From assembly GCA_963699495.1 (NCBI GenBank), contig CAVOUB010000004.1:60659-124658 (forward strand): DNA of 64,000 nucleotides, given 5' to 3'. Positions 33,870 to 43,364 of this stretch are shown piece after piece (the first letter of the stretch is position 1; each line of letters opens with the position of its first letter). The notes below the pieces were generated by a model. The model did not search any database. It was not told the DNA's origin and saw only the letters and a list, made by a program, of their open reading frames with translations. The DNA is from JAIBJN01 sp963699495. GTDB taxonomy: Bacteria > Actinomycetota > Thermoleophilia > Gaiellales > Gaiellaceae. The position numbers and the translations under genes were made by a program.

Positions 33870-34559
33870 GGGTCACGCTCCAGGAAGAGCTCGACCAGCT
33901 CGAGGCCGCGCTCCAGGAGGAGGGCGCACACGTCCTCCGGACGCTCCGCGGCTGCCTGAACGCGCTCCTGCAGTCGGACATCGAGCTGGCCGACGAGGTG
34001 ATCGCCTTCGACGACGAGATCGACGCGGCCTACCTCGGCATCGAGGAGGGGATCCAGTCGCTCCTCGCCCGGCAGACCCCGGTCGCCGTCGACCTGCGAC
34101 TTGTCCTCGCCATCCTCCACAACAACCTCCATCTCGAGCGCATGGCCGACTACTGCGTGACCATCGCCAAGCTGACGAAGCTCGTCCACGAGGTCCCGCA
34201 CGACGCGACGATCCTCGAGGGCTTCGAGGAGATGGGCCAGCGGGCCGAGGAGATGATCCGCGTCGCGCTGGACTCCTTCCGCGACCGCAACGCGGTCGCG
34301 GGCGGAGTCGCTCGTCGACCTCGACGAGCTGATCGACCGCGCGAACCGGCGCGTCGTGGGGCACGTCCTCTCGCTCGGCGCCGATCCTGCACTTCGCGAG
34401 TGGGGCCTGCGCATGATCATCGTCTCGCGCTGCCTCGAGCGCATCGGCGACCACGCCGTCGACATCGGCGAGCAGACCGCCTACCTGGTCAGCGGCGAGT
34501 TCCGCGAGTTCACCGATGCCTCGCACGAGACCGGCACGACGCCGCGCGACCTGAGGTGA
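33866..34559 (+). CDS. phoU: Phosphate signalling protein PhoU (apparent frameshift)
   Basis: Cytosolic helical-bundle protein that links Pst transport to PhoR activity. ATG 33866 overlaps the pstB stop. Two three-helix repeats are visible: first with VIAFDDEIDAAYLGIEEGI and LHNNLHLERMADYCVTIAKL, second with LGADPALREWGLRMIIVSR and ERIGDHAVDIGEQTAYLVSG. An extra base near 34301 separates them. The E(R)xxDxxxxI metal-binding motifs of PhoU are kept in both repeats. Confidence 0.9.
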
Positions 34560-34572
34560 CAGGCCGCGCCGG

Positions 34573-35423
34573 GTGGTAGACCTTCCTCCATCCGGATCCG
34601 TGCCTCACTCAGCATCGCATTCGGTTTCGCGCTCCTGGCGCTGACCGCTGCCGCTCCGGCCCGAGCCGACACCGGGATCCTCGCCATCGGCGATTTCGGC
34701 GTGGGCGGCGAGCGCCAGCGCCTGACGGGCGCTGCCGTCGAGCGCTTCGCGGCGACGCGGCAGGTCGACGCGCTCGTGACGCTCGGCGACAACGACTACA
34801 CCGAGCGGCCGGCCGCGTTCCGCTCCAACTGGCTCGGCTCGTTCGGCTGGGCCGCGGCGGACGGCCTGCTGGTCGCCGGGACGCTCGGAAACCACGACGT
34901 CCGCGTCGATCGGCGGCCGGTACGAGTTCGATCTCCTCGGGATGCCGCGCCGCTTCTATCAGCGCCGCGTGGGCGACATCGCCCTCTTCCTCGTCGACTC
35001 GAACGGGCTCGGCGCGACGCAGCTCCGCTGGCTCGACGCGGCGCTCGCGGCCTCGGACGCCCCCTGGAAGGTCGTCGCGATGCACCACCCGGCCTTCAGC
35101 TGCGGCGGCTACCTCGGCGACGCGGAGGTGCAGGAGGAGGCTCGTCCCGATCTTCGAGCGCAACGACGTCGACCTCGTGCTCGCCGCGCACGACCACAAC
35201 TACCAACGCTTTGCGAGCCGGCACGGCGTCACCTACGTCGTCCACGGAGGCGGCGGAGCCCGTCTCTACTCGCCGACGGGCTGTCCGCGCTGGTTCCCAC
35301 GGCGCGTGCGCGTCCGCAAGGCCCACGGCTGGCTCTACCTCCACGCGGACGCAAACTCGCTTCGCGTGCGCGCCGATCGGCCGGTACGGCGGCGCTCACG
35401 ACGCCTTCGAGCTAAACCCCTAG
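34573..35423 (+). CDS. Secreted calcineurin-like phosphoesterase (several apparent frameshifts)
   Basis: A signal-peptide-like N-terminus (IAFGFALLALTAAAPARA) leads into a metallophosphatase: GILAIGDFGVGG (D, D), VTLGDNDYTE (GDN), GTLGNHDVRVD (GNHD), VVAMHHPAF and DLVLAAHDHNYQRF (GHxH-like). The reading needs frame changes near 34909, 35139 and 35371, and perhaps one near 34590, because no start codon is in frame with the signal peptide (GTG 34573 is a guess). C-terminus AHDAFELNP. A phosphatase directly downstream of pst-phoU fits a role in scavenging phosphate. Its stop codon lies inside the CsoR operator of copA. Confidence 0.75.
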
Positions 35424-35430
35424 GGGGTAT
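35416..35430 (+). promoter_or_regulatory. CsoR operator upstream of copA
   Basis: ACCCCTAGGGGGTAT, a GC-core dyad typical of CsoR copper-repressor sites, 13 nt before the copA ATG. Nearly the same element (TACCCATAGGGGGTA) precedes csoR at 62736. Confidence 0.75.
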
Positions 35431-35442
35431 AGTTCGAGGTCG

Positions 35443-37516
35443 ATGACCACCGTGCAGCTCGAGCTCGAGGGCATGACGTGCGCGGCGTGCGCCGCCCGCA
35501 TCGAGAAGGCCCTGAACAAGCTCGACGGCGTGGACGCAACGGTCAACTACGTCACCGAGCAGGCCGCCGTCCACTTCGAGGACGCCGACGTCGAGGTCGC
35601 GCGACCTCCTGCGAGCGGTCGAGAGCGCCGGCTACGGCGCCTCGCTGACCCGCTCGGAGCGCGACCGTGGAGACCGGCTCGGCCTGCGCCTGGCGGTCGC
35701 GGCGGCGCTCACGATCCCCGTCGTCCTGATCGCCATGGTGCCGGCCTTCGGCTTCGCCGGCTGGGAGTGGGTCGCACTGGCCCTCACCACCCCGGTCTGG
35801 GCCTGGGCGGGCTGGCCCTTCCATCGCGCCGCGCTGAAGAGCCTTCGCCACGGCGCCGCGACGATGGACACCCTCATCTCGCTCGGGACGACCGCGGCCT
35901 ACGTGTGGTCGGTGGTGGCGCTGCTCGCCCTGGACGACGCCGAGGTCTACTTCGAGGTCGCGAGCGTGATCACGACCCTGATCCTGCTCGGCCGCTGGCT
36001 CGAGTCGCGGGCGCGCCGGCGCTCGGGCGCGGCCTTGCGGGCACTCCTCGAGCTGGGCGCGAAGGAAGCCCACGTGCTCCGCGACGGCGGTGAGGTGGCC
36101 GTGCCGCTCGAGGAGCTCGCCGTCGGCGACCTGTTCGTCGTCAGGCCCGGCGAGAAGCTCGCGACCGACGGCGTCGTGGTCGAGGGGCGCTCGGCGGTCG
36201 ACCAGTCGCTGCTCACGGGCGAGCCGGTCCCCGTGGACGTGTCCCCGGGAGACGAGGTCGCGGGCGCCACGATGAACACGTCGGGCCGGCTGGTCGTGCG
36301 CGCGACCCGGGTCGGCACCGACACGGCGCTCGCGCAGATCGCCCGGCTCGTCACCGAGGCGCAGGCGGGCAAGGCTCCGATCCAGCGAATCGCCGACCGC
36401 GTCTCCGCAGTCTTCGTGCCGATCGTGATCGGGCTCTCGCTGGCCACGCTCGCCGGCTGGCTTCTCCTCGACGGGGACGTGGCCCAGGCGTTCACGGCCG
36501 CCGTCGCCGTCCTCATCATCGCCTGCCCTTGCGCGCTCGGGCTCGCCACGCCGACCGCGCTGCTCGTCGGGACCGGGCGCGGCGCGCAGCTCGGCATCGT
36601 CATCAAGGGCCCCGAGGTGCTGGAGCAGACCAGGCGCGTCACCACCGTCGTGCTGGACAAGACCGGCACGGTCACCGAGGGCCGTCTGCAGCTCGTGGAC
36701 GTCGTCCCGGCCAACGGCGCGACCCGCGCCGACGTCCTCCGCCTCGCCGGCGCCGTCGAGGACGCGAGCGAGCACCCGATCGCCCAGGCTGTCGCCGCGG
36801 CCGCGCGCGCGGAGGTGGGCGCGCTGCCGCCGGTCGAGGACTTCGAGAACCGGCCGGGCTTCGGTGTCGTCGGCCGTGTCGAGGGTCATGAAGTCGAGAT
36901 CGGCCGCGCGGCCGGCGGCATCTCGGTCGCGTGGGACGGCGAGCCTCGGGCAACGCTCGTGGTCGCCGATACCGTCAAGCCGACGAGCGCAGAGGCCGTG
37001 CGCGAGCTGCGCGAGCTCGGGCTCACGCCGGTGCTCCTCACCGGCGATCGCCAGGAGACGGGACGGGCGGTCGCAGCCCAGGTGGGGATCGAGCGCGTGC
37101 TGGCAGAGGTCTACCCCGGCGACAAGGCGGCCGAGGTGCGCCGGCTCCAGGAGGAAGGCGAGGTGGTCGCCGTGGTCGGCGACGGCGTCAACGACGCCCC
37201 CGCGCTCGCCCAGGCCGACCTGGGCATCGCCATCGGCACGGGCGCCGACGTCGCCATCGAGGCCAGCGACCTGACGCTCGTCTCCGGGGACCTGCGGGCG
37301 GCCGCGGACGCTATTCGCCTGTCACGCCGCGTGCTCGGGACGATCAAGGGCAACCTCTTCTGGGCCTTCGCCTACAACGTCGCCGCGATCCCGCTTGCGA
37401 TCGCCGGCCTTCTGAACCCGATTGTGGCGGCCGCCGCGATGGCAGGCTCGAGCCTCTTCGTGGTCACGAACTCGCTCAGGCTGCGCCGCTTCCGCAGCCC
37501 GCGCGAAGCCGGCTAA
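35443..37516 (+). CDS. copA: Copper-translocating P1B-type ATPase (apparent frameshift)
   Basis: Exports Cu(I) across the inner membrane. Heavy-metal-associated domain at the N-terminus with GMTCAACAARIEKAL (CxxC), eight TM helices, transport site CPC in IIACPCALGLATPTALLVG, phosphorylation motif VVLDKTGTVTEG, HP motif SEHPIAQAV, and hinge VGDGVNDAPALAQADLG. An extra base near 35600, between the HMA domain (VHFEDADVEVA) and DLLRAVESAGYG, breaks the frame; the remaining frame is intact to 37516. The CsoR box upstream indicates copper-dependent derepression. Confidence 0.93.
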
Positions 37517-37923
37517 CGCGCCTCCAGCGGGTGGTGGCGCCCGTGGTAGGAGATCAGGGTGCAGAGGAGGCCGGTGAGGGCGACTCCCGGGCCGACCTCG
37601 AGGAGCAGGCGGGCCTCGTCGGAGCGCTCGACGCCGGTGACCAGCCCTCCCACCGCGATCCAGACCGCGGCGAGGATCGCCGGCAGAAGAAGCAGGATCA
37701 CCGTCCAGTCGTGCCACGGCCGGTTCCGCCGCTCCCAGAGCAGGTAGTCGGTGACCGCGAGGACGAGAATCGCCAGGCCCGGGAGGATCCCCGTCAGCGC
37801 CTCGCCGGAGGCCGCCGCCACCCAGAGGGCGACCGCGACGGCGCCGATCGTCAGGTAGCGCGGCGCGGCTCCAGCTCCTCCTCGTGGCCTTCGACGTGGA
37901 CGTCGGGGAGCCACGCGAGCCAC
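37513..37923 (-). CDS. Hypothetical four-helix membrane protein
   Basis: About 115-136 residues with four hydrophobic segments (TIGAVAVALWVAAASG, ILPGLAILVLAVTDYLLW, WTVILLLLPAILAAVWIAVGG, GPGVALTGLLCTLISY) and a histidine-rich end (YHGRHHPLEAR). The start is uncertain: GTG 37923 or GTG 37914 would overlap the MMPL gene's end by 60-70 nt with an arginine-rich leader. It overlaps the copA stop by 4 nt on the other strand. No function assigned. Confidence 0.6.
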   Translation of the reverse strand: MARVAPRRPRRRPRGGAGAAPRYLTIGAVAVALWVAAASGEALTGILPGLAILVLAVTDYLLWERRNRPWHDWTVILLLLPAILAAVWIAVGGLVTGVERSDEARLLLEVGPGVALTGLLCTLISYHGRHHPLEAR

Positions 37924-40061
37924 GAGGGCAGATACCAGTTCCGGCTGCCGAGGAGCTTCATCGTCGCCGGGACGACGACGGAGCGGATGATCGTGGCATC
38001 GATGAAGAGCGCGACGGCGACGCCGAAGCCCATCTGCTGGAACATGACGAGGTCGCCGCGGGCGAAGCCTGCGAAGACGGCGATGATGATCAGCGCCGCG
38101 CCGGTGATCAGCCGCGCGGTCGAGCCGACTCCGAAGGCGACCGCGTCGTCGTTGTCCCCGGTCTGCGAGTAGCGCTCGCGGATCCGGCTGAGCAGGAACA
38201 CCTGGTAGTCCATCGAGAGCCCGAAGAGCACCGCGAAGAGGAAGAGCGGCACCCAGGCCTCGACGATGTCCACCTGCTGGAAGCCGAAGAACTCGTTCCC
38301 GACTCCCTTCACGAAGACGAGCACGAGCAGGCCGTAGGCGGCGCCCACCGCCAGCAGGTTCATGGCGATCGCGGTCGCCGGGACGACGATCGAGCGGAAT
38401 GCGATCGTGAGCAGGACGAAGCTGAGGCCGAGCACGAAGACGAACACGATCGGCAGCCAGGTGTCCATGACGTCGTAGTAGTCGATGTCCTCGGCGGTGC
38501 TGCCGCCGACGAACACCTGCGCCCCTGAGCCGGCGAAGGCCTGCGGGACCAGCTCGGTCCGCAGGTCGCGGACGGCCTCCACCGCCTGCGTGGACACGGA
38601 GTCGCCCGCGACCGGAACGGTCAGGACGATCAGGCCGCCGTCCGGGCTCGTCTCGGTCGTCGGCGGCCCGAAGATGTCGCGCTGCGAGAGCTCGTCCTCG
38701 AGCCGCTCCACCCCCGCCCGCACGTCGGGCGACGCCGAGTCGCCCTCGACGACGATGCGCACGGGATCGGTCGTCTGCCCGGGGAACTCGCGGTTCAGGA
38801 GCAGGAAACCCTGTTTCGACTCGAAGCGGTCGGGCAGCGTGCTGATGCCAGCGGTGCCGCTCTTGAGGGAGAGCACCGGGACGGCGGCTGCGAGCAGGAA
38901 CACGACCGCGGCCACGAGGCTCACGACCGGCCGACGCATCACGGCCCGGACGATGCGCCCCCAGAAGCGGCTCTCGACACCGGCCCTCGTCCTGCCGAAG
39001 TAGGGCACCCGCAGCGAGTCGATGCGGTCGCCCAGCAGGCTGAGAACAGCCGGCAGCAACGTCAGCGCGGCGACGACCGAGACGATGCCGACGAGGATGG
39101 CGCCCGTCGCCAGGCTGCGCATGATCGTGTTGGGAACGAGCACGAGACCGGTCATGGCGAGCACGAAGGCGGCGCCGCTGAAGAGAACGGCGCGACTCGC
39201 CGTCGAGCCCGCCGCCTCGATCGCGTCGAGCTTCTCCCGCTCGTGCGAGCGCTCCTCCCGGAAGCGGCTGAGGATGAAGAGCGAGTAATCGATCCCCAGC
39301 GCCAGCCCCATGCCGAAGATCATGTTCGTGACGAAGACCGAGAGGTCGAAGACCTGGCCGATGATCGCCGTGAGCGCCAGGGCGACGACGATCGCGAGGA
39401 GCGCCAGGACGAGCGGGATGACGCCGGCGACGACCGTGCCGAAGACGAGGAGGAGCACGATCAGAGCGGCCGGGGCGCCGAAGAAGAGCTCGCCGTTCTG
39501 GAGGTCTTCCTCGGACAGCGTGCTGAAGTCCTCGTCGAGGGTGAGCTCGCCCGTGATCCCCGCCTCGACGCCCGGCTCCTCGTCGAGGCGCTTCACCGCC
39601 TCGATCACGTCTCCGAGGCGGTCCTCGTTCACCCCGAGGCCGACGAGGAGGGCGGTGGCGGAGCCGTCCTGGGAATCGAGCCGCTCCTGGCCCTCGTCCG
39701 CCGACGTGACGACGTTGGTCGCACCGGCCTGACTCAGCTCTTCGGCCAGCCTCGCCACCCGTTCCCGGTTCACCGTGCCGCCGTCGAAGCTCACGATCAC
39801 GACCTCGCTCGTCGCCTGCTCGAACGCCTGCTGTGAGGGAGGGAAGTGCTGGACGAGGAGCTCCTCCGCCCGCTTCGAGTCGGTCTCGCTCGTGACCTCG
39901 CCCTCGGTGGTGAGCGTGTCGCCGAGGAGCACGGCGACGATCGCCATGGAGAGCACGACGACCGCGATCCAGAGGCCGACCGTCCGCCAGGGATGGAGAG
40001 CCGAGGCCCGTGCGAGGGATTCCGTGGAGAGGCTCACGGCCGCGAGGAAGTTAGCAGTCAC
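37851..40061 (-). CDS. MMPL/RND-family membrane exporter
   Basis: A 736-residue relative of the MMPL protein at 3471. Same design: first TM after ALHPWRTVGLWIAVVVLSM, a soluble domain, helix cluster with GMGLALGIDYSLFILSRFREER, second soluble domain, and a final cluster with FGLSMDYQVFLLSRIRERY and FIDATIIRSVVVPATMKLLG. The C-terminus ends LPSWLAWLPDV followed by an acidic tail. Likely exports a hydrophobic or lipid substrate. It stands alone, divergent from DUF3830 across 39 nt. Confidence 0.9.
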   Translation of the reverse strand: MTANFLAAVSLSTESLARASALHPWRTVGLWIAVVVLSMAIVAVLLGDTLTTEGEVTSETDSKRAEELLVQHFPPSQQAFEQATSEVVIVSFDGGTVNRERVARLAEELSQAGATNVVTSADEGQERLDSQDGSATALLVGLGVNEDRLGDVIEAVKRLDEEPGVEAGITGELTLDEDFSTLSEEDLQNGELFFGAPAALIVLLLVFGTVVAGVIPLVLALLAIVVALALTAIIGQVFDLSVFVTNMIFGMGLALGIDYSLFILSRFREERSHEREKLDAIEAAGSTASRAVLFSGAAFVLAMTGLVLVPNTIMRSLATGAILVGIVSVVAALTLLPAVLSLLGDRIDSLRVPYFGRTRAGVESRFWGRIVRAVMRRPVVSLVAAVVFLLAAAVPVLSLKSGTAGISTLPDRFESKQGFLLLNREFPGQTTDPVRIVVEGDSASPDVRAGVERLEDELSQRDIFGPPTTETSPDGGLIVLTVPVAGDSVSTQAVEAVRDLRTELVPQAFAGSGAQVFVGGSTAEDIDYYDVMDTWLPIVFVFVLGLSFVLLTIAFRSIVVPATAIAMNLLAVGAAYGLLVLVFVKGVGNEFFGFQQVDIVEAWVPLFLFAVLFGLSMDYQVFLLSRIRERYSQTGDNDDAVAFGVGSTARLITGAALIIIAVFAGFARGDLVMFQQMGFGVAVALFIDATIIRSVVVPATMKLLGSRNWYLPSWLAWLPDVHVEGHEEELEPRRAT

Positions 40062-40100
40062 TCACAAGAGAGTCAAGGGCCCGCGAGGTAAGGTCTCGCC

Positions 40101-40511
40101 GTGCTCGCCATCACCGCCGGGAGCTTCCACTTCACCGCGCGGCTCGAGGAGGCCGCCGCGCCGAGGACGATCGCCGCGCTCCGGGCCCTGCTCCCCCTGC
40201 GCAGCCAGCTCGTGCAGGCCCGCTGGAGCGGCGAGTCGGCCTGGGTGCCCATGGGCTTCGAGCTCGACCTGGGGATCGGCCCGGAGAACGCGAACAGCTA
40301 CCCGGCGGCGGGCGAGATCCTGCTCTATCCGGGCGGCCTCTCGGAGGTCGAGATCCTCTTCCCGTACGGCGCGACGTGCTTCGCGAGCAAGATGGGCCAG
40401 CTGGCGGGAAACCACTTCGCGACGATCGAAGACGGCCGCGAGCAGCTGGCCGAGCTCGGTCGCGTCGTCCTCTGGGAGGGCGCACAGCCGATCGTCTTCG
40501 CAGAGGCGTAA
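40101..40511 (+). CDS. DUF3830 family (cyclophilin-like) protein
   Basis: A 136-residue protein that matches DUF3830, a cyclophilin-like beta barrel: GSFHFTARLEEAAAPRTIAAL, the central ARWSGESAWVPM, GEILLYPGGLSEVEILFPYG and the signature FASKMGQLAGNHFATI. The family often occurs beside amidohydrolases or transporters, but no reaction is firmly established. GTG start at 40101. The neighbours do not suggest a pathway. Confidence 0.85.
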   Translation: MLAITAGSFHFTARLEEAAAPRTIAALRALLPLRSQLVQARWSGESAWVPMGFELDLGIGPENANSYPAAGEILLYPGGLSEVEILFPYGATCFASKMGQLAGNHFATIEDGREQLAELGRVVLWEGAQPIVFAEA

Positions 40512-40572
40512 CGCCTCTTCGTCACCAGATCTTCTCCGCGCGGACACCTCGCCCTCGCGCAGCATCACGGGG

Positions 40573-41454
40573 ATGAAGCTCTTCGTGGTCGCGTGGCGAG
40601 AGGCGCCCGTCACCCGCTCCATCGCGGCCGCGGGGGCGCGGATCGGGCTCGAGACGGCCGTGCTGACGCCTCCGGAAGCTGCGCGCCGAGCCGTGGCGGG
40701 TGACACGGTGCTGGCCTACCTGGACGTCCGGCCGACGCTGGACGGCGTCGAGTCCGGCGTCGCCAAGCTCCGCGGGATGCGATCGCGCGGGATGACGATC
40801 CTGAACGGGCCGGAGGCCGTAGGCGCCTGTCACGACAAGCTCGTCACGGCGCTCCGTCTCGGACGCGCCGGGCTGCCGCATCCCGACACCGCCTACCTGA
40901 GCGCGGCCTCGACCCGGCGCGACGTGTCGCGCCTCCGCTTCCCGGTCGTCGTCAAGCCGCGCTTCGGGAGCCGGGGCGAGCACGTTTCCCGCTGCGCCGA
41001 CCCGGACGCGCTCGGCTCCCTCTTGGGGCGCCTGCGAAAGCTCGGCTGGTTCCGGCGGCACGGCGCGCTCATCCAGGAGCTCGTCCCGCCGGCGGGCTAC
41101 GACACGCGCATCCTCGTCGCCGGAGGGCGCGCGGTCGGCGCAGTGCAGCGCGTGGCCGCGCCCGGCGAATGGAGGACGAACGTCGCGCTGGGTGCCTCCC
41201 GCCGACCGGTACAACCGCAGCCACGGGAGTGCGAGCTCGCAGTCACCGCCGCCGCCGCGGCCGGCACGGACCTGGCCGGCGTCGACCTGATTCCGCGCCC
41301 CGACGGCAGCCTGGCCGTGCTCGAGGTCAACGGCGCGCCCGAGTTCACGGCGGCTTACTCTCTCGACGGCCGCGACGTGTTCGAAGCGGTTGTGCTGGCG
41401 CTCCTGCTGCCCGAGCCCGTCGGGGCCGAGCTCGCTCCCGTCACCGGGCCCTAG
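40573..41454 (+). CDS. RimK-like ATP-grasp ligase
   Basis: A 293-residue ATP-grasp protein: pre-ATP-grasp part with LNGPEAVGACHDKLVTALRL, ATP-binding lysine segment FPVVVKPRFGSRGEHVS, ALIQELVPPAGYDTRILVAGG, and the metal-binding end GVDLIPRPDGSLAVLEVNGAPEF. This is the RimK/LysX type that adds an amino acid to a carboxyl group (for example ribosomal S6 or an amino-group carrier protein). No carrier protein gene is seen in the window. Start ATG 40573. Converges on hisA with a 4-nt overlap. Confidence 0.88.
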   Translation: MKLFVVAWREAPVTRSIAAAGARIGLETAVLTPPEAARRAVAGDTVLAYLDVRPTLDGVESGVAKLRGMRSRGMTILNGPEAVGACHDKLVTALRLGRAGLPHPDTAYLSAASTRRDVSRLRFPVVVKPRFGSRGEHVSRCADPDALGSLLGRLRKLGWFRRHGALIQELVPPAGYDTRILVAGGRAVGAVQRVAAPGEWRTNVALGASRRPVQPQPRECELAVTAAAAAGTDLAGVDLIPRPDGSLAVLEVNGAPEFTAAYSLDGRDVFEAVVLALLLPEPVGAELAPVTGP

Positions 41455-42188
41455 CCCGCCCCGGAGAGCGTGATTCGCCCTTCGAGCAGCGCGCGGCCGA
41501 CCACGGCGCCCTCGAGCCCCAGGGCGACCAGCGCGTCGACGTCCTCCTCGGAGCGAATCCCCCCGGCCGCCAGGATCGGCAGACCGGAGCGGTCCCGGAC
41601 CCGCGCGAGCAAGTCGAGGTCGGGGCCGGTCATCGTCCCGTCGCGCTCGATTGCGGTGCAGAGGAGCCGGCGAACCCCGGCTTCGGCGCAACGCTCGGCG
41701 AACTCGTCCGGCGAGAGCTCAGTGACCCTGCTCCAGCCCGCTACCGCGACCCGGCCCGCGCGCGCGTCGACGGCGACGACGAGCCGCTCGCCCAACGCGG
41801 CCGCCAGCTCGACGAGCACGTCCGGCGAGTCGAGCGCCGCGGTCCCGACGACCACCCGCGCCGCACCCGCATCGAGGAGCGCCTGCGCGTCGCCGGGGGA
41901 GCGGACGCCCCCCGACGCCTGCACGGGGGTCGGCGCAGCGGCGACCGCCAGCCCGCCGACGAGCTCCGGCCGGATCCGCCCCGTGCGGGCGCCGTCGAGG
42001 TCGACGACGTGCACGAACGGCGGCCGCGCCTTCGCGAAGCGCGTGACCAGCTCGGCGGGGTCGCCCGCTCGCGCGACGACCTCGTCGAACTCACCCTGAT
42101 GCAGCCTGACGGCCTCGCTGCCGACGACGTCGACCGCCGGGATCAGCTGGAACGCGTGTCGCGCCTCCTCCCCCACTTGCGATGACAT
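41451..42188 (-). CDS. hisA: HisA, ProFAR isomerase
   Basis: Fourth step of histidine biosynthesis: isomerises ProFAR to PRFAR. A 245-residue (beta/alpha)8 barrel: FQLIPAVDVVGSEAVRLHQGEF with catalytic Asp, VHVVDLDGARTG, VQASGGVRS, second catalytic Asp region LLCTAIERDGTMTGPDLDL, and LAAGGIRSEEDVDAL. The ATG (42188) lies inside a 20-bp palindrome and has no leader, so the mRNA may be leaderless or start at internal GTG 42176. Encoded divergently from the rest of the his genes. Confidence 0.93.
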   Translation of the reverse strand: MSSQVGEEARHAFQLIPAVDVVGSEAVRLHQGEFDEVVARAGDPAELVTRFAKARPPFVHVVDLDGARTGRIRPELVGGLAVAAAPTPVQASGGVRSPGDAQALLDAGAARVVVGTAALDSPDVLVELAAALGERLVVAVDARAGRVAVAGWSRVTELSPDEFAERCAEAGVRRLLCTAIERDGTMTGPDLDLLARVRDRSGLPILAAGGIRSEEDVDALVALGLEGAVVGRALLEGRITLSGAG

Positions 42189-42205
42189 ATTAACATGATA
42201 ATATG
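42186..42205. promoter_or_regulatory. AT-rich palindrome between hisA and yerC-hisG, candidate operator
   Basis: Perfect 7-bp arms CATATTA / TAATATG separated by ACATGA, in an otherwise GC-rich region. It covers the hisA start codon and supplies -10-like hexamers (TAATAT for yerC, 12 nt upstream of its ATG). A single site could control both divergent his units; the adjacent TrpR-like YerC is the obvious candidate ligand-responsive regulator. Confidence 0.6.
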
Positions 42206-42216
42206 CTAGCCGTCGG

Positions 42217-42528
42217 ATGGCGGATCGATCACACCCATGGCGAACCCCGGAAATGGAAGACCTCTTCGAGGCGATTCAGGGTCTCGACGGGCCGGACGAG
42301 GTGGAGCGGTTCCTGCGGGACCTGTGCACGCTGAGCGAGCTGGAAGCGATGGCGCACCGCTGGGAGGTGGTCAAGCTGCTCGACCAGGGCCTCCCCTACC
42401 AGGAGATCGCCAGGAGAACGGGCGCCTCGACCACGACCGTGACGCGCGTCGCGCATTGGCTGCGCCACGGCGAGGGCGGCTACCGGGCGGCGCTCGACCG
42501 ACGGACACAGCTCTCCCCGACAGCCTGA
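42217..42528 (+). CDS. yerC: YerC/YecD-family TrpR-like regulator
   Basis: A 103-residue Trp-repressor-superfamily protein: WRTPEMEDLFEAIQGL, FLRDLCTLSELEAMAHRWEVVKLLDQGLPY, then the helix-turn-helix IARRTGASTTTVTRVAHWL. YerC proteins are commonly located beside histidine genes and are inferred to regulate them. ATG 42217 is only a few bases from the expected transcription start. The stop overlaps the hisG start. Probably autoregulatory through the palindrome at 42186-42205. Confidence 0.88.
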   Translation: MADRSHPWRTPEMEDLFEAIQGLDGPDEVERFLRDLCTLSELEAMAHRWEVVKLLDQGLPYQEIARRTGASTTTVTRVAHWLRHGEGGYRAALDRRTQLSPTA

Positions 42529-43364
42529 GGATCGCCGTCCCTGCCAAGGGGCGCCTGCGCGAGCCCTCGATTGCGCTCCTCGACGACGCGGGCCTCGGCC
42601 CCGAAGCGCCGGGCGAGCGTGCGCTCGCGTTTCCGTGCCGCAACGCGCCGGTGGAGGTCCTGCTCGTGCGCGCCGCCGACATCCCCGAGTACGTCCAGGA
42701 CGGCGTGGTCGACTGCGGGATCACGGGCGCCGACCTCGTCGCGGAGCGCGGGGCCCGCGTGACCGAGCTGCTGCGCCTCGGCTTCGGCGGCTGCACCCTC
42801 CAGGCGGCGGTGCCGCAGGAGTCGCCTGTCGCCGAGCTCACCGCGCTCGCCGGCCTGCGCGTGGCGACTGTCTATCCCCACCTCACCTCGCGGCTCCTCG
42901 CGGAGCGGGGCGTGACGGTCGAGCTCGTGGACGTCACGGGCTCGGTCGAGGTGGCTCCCCGGCTCGGCCTGGCGGACGCGATCGTCGATCTCGTCTCCAG
43001 CGGGAACACGTTGCGGACGAACGGCCTCCGCTCGCTTGGCACGCTCTTCTCCTCCGAGGCTGTGCTGGTCGCGGCCGAGGAGCCCGACGACGCGTCGCTC
43101 CGCCTCCGGCGGATCCTCGCCAGCGTCGTCCAGGCGCGGGAGGCGCGCTACCTGATGCTGAACGCGCCCGAGAGCGCGCTCGGGGAGATCTGCGAGCTCG
43201 TGCCGGGATCGGGCGCGCCGAGCGTCATCCCGCTGGCGGAGCCAGGCATGGTCGCGGTGCACGCGCTCGTCCCGGCTGCCGACGTCTGGCAGCTCCTGCC
43301 CCGCCTCGAGGCTGCAGGGGCAAGCTCGATCCTGCTCGTTCCGGTCGAAAGGATGTTGGCATGA
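42525..43364 (+). CDS. hisG: HisG, ATP phosphoribosyltransferase (long form)
   Basis: First committed step of histidine synthesis, joining ATP and PRPP. About 279 residues: IAVPAKGRLREPSIALLDDAG, DIPEYVQDGVVDCGITGADLV, PRPP-binding LGLADAIVDLVSSGNTLRTNG, and a C-terminal ACT-like regulatory domain (LMLNAPESALGEICELVPG onward) that gives feedback inhibition by histidine, so no HisZ is needed. No ATG/GTG starts the conserved region: CTG 42525, overlapping the yerC stop, is the most likely start; TTG near 42459 is an alternative. Confidence 0.9.
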   Translation: MRIAVPAKGRLREPSIALLDDAGLGPEAPGERALAFPCRNAPVEVLLVRAADIPEYVQDGVVDCGITGADLVAERGARVTELLRLGFGGCTLQAAVPQESPVAELTALAGLRVATVYPHLTSRLLAERGVTVELVDVTGSVEVAPRLGLADAIVDLVSSGNTLRTNGLRSLGTLFSSEAVLVAAEEPDDASLRLRRILASVVQAREARYLMLNAPESALGEICELVPGSGAPSVIPLAEPGMVAVHALVPAADVWQLLPRLEAAGASSILLVPVERMLA

